This document shows, one piece after another, positions 26,884-34,705 of a DNA stretch of 64,000 nt; positions within the stretch are counted from its first letter, which is position 1, and each line of letters opens with the position of its first letter. The position numbers and the translations under genes were made by a program. Location: contig JADBWH010000013.1 of the NCBI GenBank assembly GCA_020404105.1, positions 1 to 64,000 of the forward strand, written 5' to 3'. The notes under the pieces are model-generated. The model had not been told where the DNA came from and made no database searches. It worked only from the letters and a program-made list of their open reading frames with translations. Source of the stretch: Pseudanabaena sp. M53BS1SP1A06MG (lineage in GTDB: Bacteria; Cyanobacteriota; Cyanobacteriia; Pseudanabaenales; Pseudanabaenaceae).

Positions 26884-26973
26884 TTAGATTGTTGAACCCT
26901 GATCGTTTTTGGATACTCCAATCAAATTATTAAAAGCTTCTTTATTCATAATCACAAGAATATACTCAAAAAA
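26884..26973 (-). pseudogene. Remnant of an SbcC-type C-terminus
   Basis: Read on the minus strand this encodes FFEYILVIMNKEAFNNLIGV and then SKNDQGSTI before a stop. The intact sbcC in this window ends FECILVITHMPLMKEAFNTL IEVSKNGDGSSVQLIG. The two align residue for residue except for loss of the THMPL-type switch residues, and the DNA is similar over a 38-bp ungapped block (TATTAAAAGCTTCTTT shared exactly or nearly). No upstream coding sequence survives. Confidence 0.75.
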
Positions 26974-27237
26974 TGAAAGACATGTTAAAAATAAACCATT
27001 TGAGGTTTGTGATTACGTGACTTGGATAATTTCTTCTAGCGATCGCCTATTCATAACCTAACTTCGATTCTAGAGATTTCCGTGATTTAATTCTAATTTC
27101 ACCTTTAACTTGATCTCGATAATGAGATGTGAGTAGTTTCGACTCCACTCAGCAATCGGTTTATAGATAGCAAATCTAATGAGATGTGAGTGGTTTCTAC
27201 AACTGATTTAGAATTGCTATAGAAAGAATTAAAAGAG

Positions 27238-27390
27238 CTAGGTCTTATGCAAAATAACTAAGAACTAACGTTCTTGGCTCAAAGCTAAAGTCAGCTAAAG
27301 CGGACTCAAGAACGTCTGTAATCAAACCTTTATAGAGGGTTTAAGCTTTCAGCCCATAATTCATTACAGGGATATTGTGTAAGTCCTAAG
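27238..27390. repeat. Decayed inverted-repeat element with TAGG(A/T)CTTA ends
   Basis: CTAGGTCTTATGCAAAAT at the left and the complement of ATATTGTGTAAGTCCTAAG at the right are imperfect terminal inverted repeats. The interior carries a second hairpin (CGTTCTTG..CAAGAACG). The ends relate to the TAGGACTTACGCA repeats at 34493 and 44917. Confidence 0.5.
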
Positions 27391-27590
27391 AGTAATAAAT
27401 TAGGTGATCTTCAAATAAGGGCAAGGTAAGTAGATCGATGCAGAATATGGGGAGATTTGCCATTTACACCACTAGGCAAAGAGAATGATTAAATAAGCCA
27501 ATCAGAATAAGATTTTAGCTTTAGGGGGTATTTAAAGTTCTTGATTGGCTCTATTCAGAACAATAACTCCCGTCTTTAAATTGCTAAATA

Positions 27591-27629
27591 GGTAAGAATG
27601 GGCGGCGCTTCGCGCCGCCCATTCTTACC
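27591..27629. repeat. Perfect hairpin, 18-bp stem, loop TTC
   Basis: Arms 27591-27608 and 27612-27629 are perfectly complementary; the GC-rich tip GGCGGCGC-TTC-GCGCCGCC would fold very stably. No gene ends here. Confidence 0.8.
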
Positions 27630-27740
27630 ACAATAAATCCTTCCCTTTTTGGACTACCAATTTACAAATATGATGATAAACATTACTGATGTTCATAAAC
27701 AAAACTACTTCTCCACTCTTGTCACTGAACACCTGTATGT

Positions 27741-27812
27741 AATCCTAAATGTTTTTTGGAAGCGCACTCCTTCGGAGTGCGCTTCCAAAAAACATTTAGG
27801 GTTGATATATAA
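27741..27812. repeat. Perfect hairpin, 27-bp stem with C(TTCG)G tip
   Basis: Arms 27744-27770 and 27774-27800 pair without mismatch, closing on CTCC-TTC-GGAG, which as RNA gives the ultra-stable C(UUCG)G tetraloop. Flanks AATCCTAAAT and ATTTAGGGTTGATATA link it to the repeats at 15568, 47565 and 51750. Confidence 0.8.
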
Positions 27813-27970
27813 ATTCTTTAGATTGCTGGAAAATTAGCATTACTAACAATACTGAACATAGCGATCTTTTAGATTTCCCTAATTCCTATGCTAACGTCAG
27901 TTCGGTTTAAGCTGGCAAACCCTCTCTCAAAAATCGTTTCAAATTATCCCGAACTTGCATTATGCTAAAT

Positions 27971-28025
27971 CACAAAAGAATTACGGGAAGTATTGCTTTG
28001 CAATACTTCCCGTAATTCTTTTGTG
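27971..28025 (-). terminator. Perfect hairpin, 26-bp stem, after the Spy-like gene
   Basis: Arms 27971-27996 and 28000-28025 are perfectly complementary with loop TTT. It lies 38 bp beyond the stop of the minus-strand Spy/CpxP-like gene, so it can act as its terminator. Confidence 0.75.
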
Positions 28026-28062
28026 GTGGCTATATCCAGAGATGGCTATAAATCAGATTTAT

Positions 28063-28524
28063 CTAGCGATCTCTGCGGCTATTATATTGAGCTTTGCGAT
28101 CTTGACGGAATTTAGCAAGTTGTTGGTTTTGTTCAGAGGTGAGAACATTTTCGACTTGAGTCCTTGTGTTTTGAGAGATCGTTTTCAATTGTTGCTTTTG
28201 AGCATCAGTCAAGTTGAGTGATTTACCCACACCCTTGCGATCGCCCGACTGACGAGCCTGCTCCATAATAGCGCGTTGTTCGGGAGTAAATACACTTTGA
28301 CGTTGAGTTTTCGCATTCTCATGAATTGTCTTGAGTTGAGACTTTTGAGCATCAGTTAGGTTCAACTTTTTCCATATACCGCCATCATCAGGCTTGCGTC
28401 TTTCTGGACGAGAAGTAGAATCTGGCGTGGAAGTCTGGGCAGAAACAAAGTTAGGAATTGTAACTGCGCCAACAGCCATAGTTACACAAGCGATCGCCAA
28501 AACTTTTTTGATTTTATGAAACAT
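28063..28524 (-). CDS. Spy/CpxP-like LTXXQ-motif periplasmic protein
   Basis: 153 residues. A signal peptide (MFHKIKKVLAIACVTMAVGAVTIPNFVSA, cleavage near residue 29) is followed by two LTDAQK repeats (NLTDAQKSQLKTIHENAKTQ and NLTDAQKQQLKTISQNTRTQ), the LTxxQ hallmark of Spy/CpxP. These are small helical periplasmic chaperones or metal/stress sensors. Mature protein is rich in Gln, Arg and Lys. Gene stands alone and ends at a 26-bp perfect hairpin. Confidence 0.85.
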   Translation of the reverse strand: MFHKIKKVLAIACVTMAVGAVTIPNFVSAQTSTPDSTSRPERRKPDDGGIWKKLNLTDAQKSQLKTIHENAKTQRQSVFTPEQRAIMEQARQSGDRKGVGKSLNLTDAQKQQLKTISQNTRTQVENVLTSEQNQQLAKFRQDRKAQYNSRRDR

Positions 28525-28634
28525 TTGATTTTTCCCTTTGTGGAAAGCTTAATTATCTGTACGAGTGTTTTGACAATTGACAAGATCAAAAGGTTCAATC
28601 AAAAAATAATTGGGTGCTACCTGATTATTTGGGA

Positions 28635-29072
28635 TTAGCCAGCACAACTTCTTAAAATTACGCCAATTATTATACCAATGCCGACAAAACGGACAACTTG
28701 CCAAAAAATTTCTTGAAAACTACTCCATGAAATCAGCCGACTTTCTAACTCTGCTTCAATTTGCTCAAGACGATTATTGACTTCCTCTAACTCTTGGTGG
28801 AGGGATTCTTGGAGAGGATGTACTTGCGATCGCCCATTTGTAGATTTAGGCTTACGACGAATTTTGGAATTACGCGAATTATTGCTGCTATGGTAATGAG
28901 TATCAGCAATTTCTTGAATCTGAGATCGCATTTGTTCCTGTTGAGCTTCTAATTCTTGCTTCTCGCGCAAATCTCGACGAACTTGATGCAAGCGATGTTC
29001 GATTTTGTTTAAGGATTCTCTAGTTTCTTGGAGTTGAATTTCGAGATCGCTCCAATCAGAAATTTCAGTCAC
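28635..29072 (-). CDS. Coiled-coil protein with a C-terminal membrane segment
   Basis: 145 residues. Residues about 5-50 and 80-115 are heptad-rich coiled coil (ETRESLNKIEHRLHQVRRDL and LHQELEEVNNRLEQIEAELE), separated by a basic, Ser/Asn-rich linker. The last 25 residues are hydrophobic (VVRFVGIGIIIGVIL) and would make a tail anchor. No family recognised. It lies between the Spy-like gene and the kinase gene on the same strand. Confidence 0.65.
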   Translation of the reverse strand: MTEISDWSDLEIQLQETRESLNKIEHRLHQVRRDLREKQELEAQQEQMRSQIQEIADTHYHSSNNSRNSKIRRKPKSTNGRSQVHPLQESLHQELEEVNNRLEQIEAELESRLISWSSFQEIFWQVVRFVGIGIIIGVILRSCAG

Positions 29073-29157
29073 AATGTCAATGTAGTAAATGGCAAACAGA
29101 GGTTGAGGCTAATATCTTCGATTTAATTGAATTTTACACTGAAATAAACTACAACCC

Positions 29158-30831
29158 TCAAAGACATTTTGGCTTAGTTCGATTTGCGGCGACCCAACCT
29201 TTAATCGGTTCAGAAATTTTTAACCAGCCTTGCTTTTCGCTTATTACAGTAATTTCTCTGTCATTATTCAGAGTTCCAACAATCTCATAGTCAGTTCCCG
29301 CATCTTTACGAACATTGATCGGTGGATTTGGATCAGACACAAGACGTTTGCTAGAGTCACATTTAGCTTCTTGCAAATTATTATTACTAGGTTTTGATAG
29401 GTTAGAATTATTGGCAAATCTAGCCTGAAAATTACGAATATATGTGACATTCTTGATTTCTAATGACGTTAAGATGTCTTCAGGAAATTGATTAGGATCA
29501 AATTTGGGTTTATACCAAGGCTGACTGAGAAAATAAGACTGCAATTCAGGATCTTGAAAGCGACGACCATACCTTGCAAAGATTTCATTAAGCATAATGT
29601 CCAGCTCAAACGTGCTTTTGTCTGCTAAGTCACTATCCGTGACCGCCCGTTCTGACAAAAACACATATTTGGGACTCGGGGTGGGACTCGGAGAACTAGC
29701 TATTGTATTAGAATCATTTTTATTGACATATTTATTGATGTCATTATTGTGACTAGGGGTTAGACGCAGAAATAGGACAGCACTAGTTGCCGCAATCGTT
29801 GTTAATACAGCGATCACCGTCAGTTTCAGCCATTTCTTGTCTTGAGATTTCCACTGAACGCTTGGCACAAATGTAGTGGAATTGTGCTGATCTAATTGGT
29901 TGATCGCTGTTAAGTCTTGATTACTTGTGTTAGCCTGAGCATAATTAGGTAAAAGTGTTGGAGCAACAGGAATATATAACTGGCGCAAATCGGTCAAGGC
30001 TGCTTCAGCAGATTGGTAGCGATCGCGAAAGTCATACTTCACTAACTTGTCGATCACCCTAGCCAAATCATCACTAACCTGAGTGCGATATTTGGTAGAT
30101 GCGTTTGTGGGGGATTGCCGCCAATATAGTTCCCCTGTTTGCATATCTTCAGATATTAAGCTTGGGGGGACTCCTGTTAAGCCCTGAATGGCGATTGCGC
30201 CAACTGCATAGAGGTCACTACAGGGGCGAGGTTTGCCGATCGCCTGTTCATTGGGCATATAGCCATTAGTCCCAATCGCTACCGTCGAAGCGCTAGCGCT
30301 ATTTGTCCCCAACTGTTTAACCGCACCAAAATCAATCAGAACTAACTTACCATCGGAACGTCGGCGCATGAGATTGGCAGGTTTAATATCGCGATGAATA
30401 GCACCCTGGGCATGGACAAACCCCAAAATTTCTAACACATCTAACAAAAAAGCGATCACCTGCATCTCATTCATCCGTCCTATAGGATAACCATCTACTG
30501 ATCTTTCTTTGGCAATCAGTTCATTGGTGAGGTCATAGCCATCAATTAGTTCTTGGACTAAGTAAAACTCTTGGGCTTCCTCAAAGTGGGCTAGTAAACG
30601 CGGAATGCGATCATGATTACCGAGTTTATGTAAAACTCTTGCCTCCGTTTCAAAAAGACGACTAGCAATTTGTAATACTGACTCATCGCTAGTTGCGGGT
30701 TTTAATCGTTTGACCACGCATTGAGGATGATCGGGAAGTTGTAAGTCTCTTGCTAAAAATGTTTGTCCAAATCCGCCACTGCCAAGGTTCTGGATGATTT
30801 GATATCGCTGACTAATTACAGTGCCAATCAT
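29158..30831 (-). CDS. Ser/Thr protein kinase with YARHG and SH3-like domains
   Basis: 557 residues. The Hanks-type kinase domain spans about 9-275 with glycine loop LGSGGFGQTF, catalytic Lys in CVVKRL, HRDIKPANLM and IDFGAVKQLG. A TM helix lies at about 336-355 after a short linker. The extracytoplasmic part has a YARHG domain (MLNEIFARYGRRFQDPELQS, followed by QPWYKP). The C-terminal SH3b-type region (NVRKDAGTDYEIVGTL...GWLKISEPIKGW) is likely cell-wall binding. The plan fits a membrane kinase sensing the envelope; targets unknown. Confidence 0.92.
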   Translation of the reverse strand: MIGTVISQRYQIIQNLGSGGFGQTFLARDLQLPDHPQCVVKRLKPATSDESVLQIASRLFETEARVLHKLGNHDRIPRLLAHFEEAQEFYLVQELIDGYDLTNELIAKERSVDGYPIGRMNEMQVIAFLLDVLEILGFVHAQGAIHRDIKPANLMRRRSDGKLVLIDFGAVKQLGTNSASASTVAIGTNGYMPNEQAIGKPRPCSDLYAVGAIAIQGLTGVPPSLISEDMQTGELYWRQSPTNASTKYRTQVSDDLARVIDKLVKYDFRDRYQSAEAALTDLRQLYIPVAPTLLPNYAQANTSNQDLTAINQLDQHNSTTFVPSVQWKSQDKKWLKLTVIAVLTTIAATSAVLFLRLTPSHNNDINKYVNKNDSNTIASSPSPTPSPKYVFLSERAVTDSDLADKSTFELDIMLNEIFARYGRRFQDPELQSYFLSQPWYKPKFDPNQFPEDILTSLEIKNVTYIRNFQARFANNSNLSKPSNNNLQEAKCDSSKRLVSDPNPPINVRKDAGTDYEIVGTLNNDREITVISEKQGWLKISEPIKGWVAANRTKPKCL

Positions 30832-30904
30832 ACAGTTGGTGTTAAATCTAAAAAGGCATAATGTAACCTTACAATGCTTTGCCCTAAAGTACCAGACAGA
30901 TCAA

Positions 30905-30940
30905 ATCCAGTTGCGTTACAAAGCAGCATCGCAACTGGAT
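30905..30940 (-). terminator. Hairpin between the GAF-protein and kinase genes
   Basis: ATCCAGTTGCG (30905-30915) and CGCAACTGGAT (30930-30940) pair around a 14-nt loop, 12 bp downstream of the stop of the GAF gene (minus strand) and before the kinase gene. It suggests separate transcripts. Confidence 0.55.
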
Positions 30941-30951
30941 TGATGTTCATT

Positions 30952-32922
30952 TTAAGACAATTTTTCTACATATCGCGATCGCTCGATTCTTAATGCTTCA
31001 GTAGCCCTTTGTGCCTCGATCGCCACCTGTGATAAGCAAGCATAAATCAACACGACATAATTAGCTCTCACTGCTGATTCAAGTTGACGACATTGATAAG
31101 CAAGAGATAATGCCCCAACATATTCACTACTGGATCGTAATGTATTCAAAGTTTGCAACAATCGGAGATGATCGCCAGAGGATAAGGACTTGTCGATCGC
31201 TTGTACAAGAATATAAGTTTCTTCGAGATATGAATCAATCACTTCTAATAAGAATTTAATTCCCTTATCGTCATTACCTGCAACCGATAAAATCGTTTCA
31301 ATAAATTGCAATTCTATGGGAGGATCGCGATCCTCATCATAAATATGATTGTTTATCTTCTCTTTGTGAGTTTGCAATGTATTATCTTGTTGAGTATCAT
31401 CGTCGTCGGAAAATGGCGAGACAACCCTAATCGCCTTCATCTCTTGCTCAGAATTTTCTATTTCTGTCATGACCTGAGATTCTATTACTGTAAGTTTCAA
31501 TCCATGATCTACAGAAGCCTCAGATCCTGCTGATTTAGATTCCTCTAGAACTGGATTTTCTAAATCATGATTCTCTGCTTCAGATGAATGGGTCTCCAGT
31601 TGTAATTCAAAAAGTGTTTTGGGAACCTCTAGAAATGGTGATTTAGTAGTTACTGTTTCTAGCTCTGATGAGCTTGCGATCGCCTCTTGAGGAGAATTAT
31701 CTAAATTAGGTTTTTCTTGCTCAGATATCTGTAATGTAACTTGTGCTTCAACTTGGGAATCAGCCTCGGAAATACTTTCAGATATCAGTTCATCAGTACT
31801 AATCTCGCTATTCGCTTTATTCGTATCAACATCTTGCGAATCCGCTAAATGTTCTAAATGTTCTGAAACTGTATTAATTGCTTCCACTGACTCAGGGCTA
31901 ACTATCTCCTCTTCTTTAACTGACTCCCCTCCCATTACAGAAGTTAAATTCTCTGCTGGAATGTCTGTATCAAGATTACTTATCTGCTCAGATGATTTAG
32001 CAAGATCTGATACAGTTATTCCCTTAGCTATTTTCTCTTCAGTAACATTTTGAGCAAACTTTGAAATGATTGGATCGTTGTCATCTAAGAAAAATTTAAC
32101 TGATGTATTATCTAATTCATTATCTGAAGTCTCAATACTTTTAGATTGAGATTCGATAATCTCGTTAACTGTTTCCTGCAAGCTATTTAACTCAGCCTGT
32201 AAAACTTGTAAGTCATCGGCTAATATCTGCGATTGTTGGCGCATATTAGCTAGGGATATGGCAATCCCGATCTGAGCCGCCACTAACGCTAGAGAGGTGC
32301 GATCACTTTCTGACCAAGCGTGATAAACACTGCTATGAAAAGCAAATATGGTTCCCCATTCTTCTTGCTCTGCATAAATTTTATTCGCTGCATAGGAGGA
32401 AATGCCAATCTGTTCCAGCAAGCTGACAATATGCGAAGGAATGCTGGAATTACAGATACTATCTACAATTTGAGCAGATTGTTCCGATTGCATTAAATCC
32501 ACCATATGCTTTGCTAGCAATAATTGTCTTTCGGGCATATCGCTGATCGAGACCAGCCCTGCGGCGATCGCATCGGTTGTTAATTCGCCTCTGCCGTCAC
32601 CATAACGACGAAAAATTGCGACTCGATCTACTTGGAGAAGTTGCAGAGTAACTTGGACTGCAACTTGTAAAACTAGATCTAGGGATGGCGATCTCTGAAT
32701 AGCATCCGCAAGTTGGGCAAGCGCCTTTTCCCTAGCAATGATATTGCTAAAAGTTTTGGAAGCCTGCATTTCGTCGACCTGTGCGGACATGAGATTTTCG
32801 TACCGCTCTTGCCAATTTATCTGATGAATACGCTCTTGCTGTACCAAAATTGCTTTGAGACGTTCATAGGAACCACGATCACGGCATAGGTGGCGAATTT
32901 GATCAAAGAGGGGAGAATCCAT
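30952..32922 (-). CDS. GAF-domain protein with a degenerate Hpt-like C-terminus
   Basis: 656 residues. A GAF domain occupies about 75-225 (LQVAVQVTLQLLQVDRVAIF at the start), then a coiled-coil segment. A long acidic, Ser/Glu-rich low-complexity linker follows (about 265-545). The last 100 residues align with histidine phosphotransfer domains, but the phospho-acceptor is missing: the segment reads LQTLNTLRSSSEYVGALSL, with Asn593 where Hpt proteins have His. It probably serves as a protein-docking module in signalling rather than a phosphorelay step. Its light- or ligand-sensing ability is unknown. Confidence 0.8.
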   Translation of the reverse strand: MDSPLFDQIRHLCRDRGSYERLKAILVQQERIHQINWQERYENLMSAQVDEMQASKTFSNIIAREKALAQLADAIQRSPSLDLVLQVAVQVTLQLLQVDRVAIFRRYGDGRGELTTDAIAAGLVSISDMPERQLLLAKHMVDLMQSEQSAQIVDSICNSSIPSHIVSLLEQIGISSYAANKIYAEQEEWGTIFAFHSSVYHAWSESDRTSLALVAAQIGIAISLANMRQQSQILADDLQVLQAELNSLQETVNEIIESQSKSIETSDNELDNTSVKFFLDDNDPIISKFAQNVTEEKIAKGITVSDLAKSSEQISNLDTDIPAENLTSVMGGESVKEEEIVSPESVEAINTVSEHLEHLADSQDVDTNKANSEISTDELISESISEADSQVEAQVTLQISEQEKPNLDNSPQEAIASSSELETVTTKSPFLEVPKTLFELQLETHSSEAENHDLENPVLEESKSAGSEASVDHGLKLTVIESQVMTEIENSEQEMKAIRVVSPFSDDDDTQQDNTLQTHKEKINNHIYDEDRDPPIELQFIETILSVAGNDDKGIKFLLEVIDSYLEETYILVQAIDKSLSSGDHLRLLQTLNTLRSSSEYVGALSLAYQCRQLESAVRANYVVLIYACLSQVAIEAQRATEALRIERSRYVEKLS

Positions 32923-33157
32923 GTGTGCAAATAACTATCCTCGATAGTATTCCAGTATTGTCCAGATATAGTCAGATTAGGGTTTAACTGAACTAGACAA
33001 TGGATTTTAACTAACTTGATTTCGCGATCGCATGAGACACAAAGCGTAACTTTGCTAGGATTTTATTTTTGCTGTAAGTCTTGTCTAGGAGAGTTTTGAC
33101 TGTAAAAACAAGTTAAAATCATATCCTGTTTGCAAACCGAACTTTAATTTAAAAAAT

Positions 33158-33793
33158 ATGGTGCGCTATACGCTTGCCCAGAGTCCTGAAGTTGTCTTGA
33201 CCGTTGCTGGCAAAGATTCGCCAAAAGCACGCGACAAGGCAATGGCAGAACTGATCGAATTAATGGACTCAGGCAAACTCGATACCGATCTTGCCGATGG
33301 CTTTAGTCCCGACCAATTTATCGAAGTGAGAGAACTTTCCATGTCTGAAGATCGTGAAGATCCCATAACCCAAGCAGTACAAATCCTTAATAATCTTGCA
33401 ACCCTCAAAATTAAGGTTCAAGAGTTACGATCTGATGCAATGCAGGTGCGATCGCAAATTGACATTTTGTTTAGTGATGAAATCGTCTCTGAGGAACAAA
33501 TCAATAGTATTAAGGAAGGTTTTAAAACTCTCAAAAACTTTGCTCAGCTTAATATGAAATTTCTCGATGCACGATCGCAAGCTGAAAAGGCTCGTCAAGT
33601 CCTCGATGAAGCGCTGAAGTCTCCCAATTCCGAAGTAAAAGTCTCCGAAATTGTGGTTGAAGTTCCTACACTTATAGAAAGTGAGACTAATACCAATGAG
33701 TCTGATGATGCGGAAGTTACTTGTGAGTCTGTGACTGAAGTTGACAATGCGATCGTGGAAGTGCCTGTCAGCAAATCTACCAAGAAAAAATAA
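33158..33793 (+). CDS. Conserved-looking hypothetical protein
   Basis: 211 residues. The N-terminal half (VVLTVAGKDSPKARDKAMAEL to about residue 70) and a central helical part with coiled-coil potential (about 95-160) precede an acidic Ser/Thr/Val-rich tail ending in KSTKKK. No catalytic motif or named family recognised. Divergent from the GAF gene across a 235-bp promoter region, and ending at a strong terminator hairpin. Confidence 0.65.
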   Translation: MVRYTLAQSPEVVLTVAGKDSPKARDKAMAELIELMDSGKLDTDLADGFSPDQFIEVRELSMSEDREDPITQAVQILNNLATLKIKVQELRSDAMQVRSQIDILFSDEIVSEEQINSIKEGFKTLKNFAQLNMKFLDARSQAEKARQVLDEALKSPNSEVKVSEIVVEVPTLIESETNTNESDDAEVTCESVTEVDNAIVEVPVSKSTKKK

Positions 33794-33797
33794 CCTC

Positions 33798-33827
33798 AAA
33801 AAAGCAGTACTTCGTGCTGCTTTTTTT
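33798..33827 (+). terminator. Intrinsic terminator
   Basis: Thirteen-base arms (33798-33810 and 33814-33826, one G.T wobble) with loop TTC and a T-run of seven immediately after the CDS at 33793. Classic rho-independent terminator. Confidence 0.85.
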
Positions 33828-33910
33828 GTTTGTGGACTTAGTACAGGACAAAAAATTGCAAAGGGAGGAAGGGGTTTCATAAAGATAACCACATCACAAA
33901 TAAAACCCCT

Positions 33911-34039
33911 ATGCAAGAGATTAACATATTTCGCGAAAAGTTGCAGCAACATCTAAGATGGAATGCGGCAAGAGTCACTTTTGTGTCAATATTCTTGTTT
34001 GTGCTAATTCGGGTTAGGACAGTTGTTTTAAATAACTTT
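33911..34039 (+). pseudogene. N-terminal fragment of an IS4-type transposase
   Basis: ATG at 33911 opens MQEINIFREKLQQHLRWNAA followed by RVTFVSIFLFVLIRVRTVVL and a stop. The pattern (short helix, W-N-A-A-R, hydrophobic stretch, RVRTV) is the usual N-terminus of IS4-like cyanobacterial transposases. The continuation is missing. Confidence 0.6.
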
Positions 34040-34129
34040 TAGATCGGTCTGGACTTCACTCAGCCTTCAGTGTAAGCTAGCTGAGCGAAGTTAAATCTGT
34101 AGTTTTTATTTAAATTATCTATAATTTCT

Positions 34130-34492
34130 CTAAGTTTAGGACAAAAATTTAATGGAGTTAAAGAGAACTTGGGAATTGAGATGAAGATCAAAGATGATAT
34201 GACGCAGGAAATCAAAACCAAGACGAAACAGAGTCTCAATAGCCCAACGCTTGGCATAGTCAGCAATAGCTTTATCAGGATCGTGAGCAGTAGGGACAAT
34301 TAATAAATCCCCATCCTCCAGACGCATAGCCGCAATATAAAGCAAATGTCTCCAAACTAGTCTCAGTATAGTTCTAAGAAACGATTCCATAATTGACAAA
34401 GCTCTTTGGTGTTGGAGTTACTTTTTTGTCCAGCATCATCCATACCAAGGGGAATGCAACTCCGTGATGTATGACAGCCAATGTCAGCACAT
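34130..34492 (-). pseudogene. Decayed middle/C-terminal part of an IS4-type transposase
   Basis: On the minus strand the frames encode, in pieces, LTLAVIHHGVAFPLVWMMLD, a frameshifted NSNTKELCQLWNRFLELY, and then DGDLLIVPTAHDPDKAIADY followed by AKRWAIETLF. These are recognisable stretches of IS4-type transposases, ending with the YxxRWxIE-type motif. Several stops and frameshifts separate them. It faces the N-terminal fragment at 33911, so the two are not one simply truncated copy. Confidence 0.65.
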
Positions 34493-34561
34493 TAGGACTT
34501 ACGCATTGGGTAGATGTGGTGCGGGCAAAGCCCGCACCACATCTACCTCAAGCCTAATAAA
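34493..34561. repeat. TAGGACTTACGCA MITE-like repeat with a central hairpin
   Basis: Left end TAGGACTTACGCATTGGGT, right end ACCTCAAGCCTAATAAA, with a 17-bp perfect hairpin (34510-34526 and 34530-34546) in the middle. Both ends recur in reverse orientation at 44828-44917. It sits directly against the transposase remnant. The rest of the 33794-34705 gap, 34562-34705, shows nothing recognisable. Confidence 0.7.
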
Positions 34562-34705
34562 GCGGTATTCACAAAAAGTATTTGTATCTGTATGTAGCCT
34601 TGTTTGATTGGGGACACAATCTACGTTGGTTTGATAAGGTTGGCTAGTGTGCTCTTTGAGCCTTTGACCTTACAAAGTAATTCTTAGATAGTTTCTTAAT
34701 TGTGG

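Larger units (their letters stand above)
26600..28062. other. Gene-poor region with decayed sequence and repeats
   Basis: About 1.46 kb with no convincing intact gene. It contains an SbcC-like C-terminal remnant (26884-26973), a pair of AATGAGATGTGAGT direct repeats near 27121 and 27179, an inverted-repeat element at 27238-27390, and three long perfect hairpins (27591-27629, 27744-27800, 27971-28025). Short open frames here cross the palindromes and lack coding character. It looks like a graveyard of insertions. Confidence 0.7.

Noticed and set aside
27649-27837. 62-residue plus-strand frame in the gene-poor region
   Set aside because: It runs through a 27-bp perfect palindrome, has no homologous character and lacks a convincing ribosome-binding site.
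27955-28221. 88-residue plus-strand frame
   Set aside because: It crosses the hairpin at 27971-28025 and then overlaps the Spy-like gene on the opposite strand.
33425-33952. 175-residue minus-strand frame over the hypothetical gene at 33158
   Set aside because: It includes the terminator hairpin in coding sequence and is antisense to a frame with better codon character and a clear terminator.
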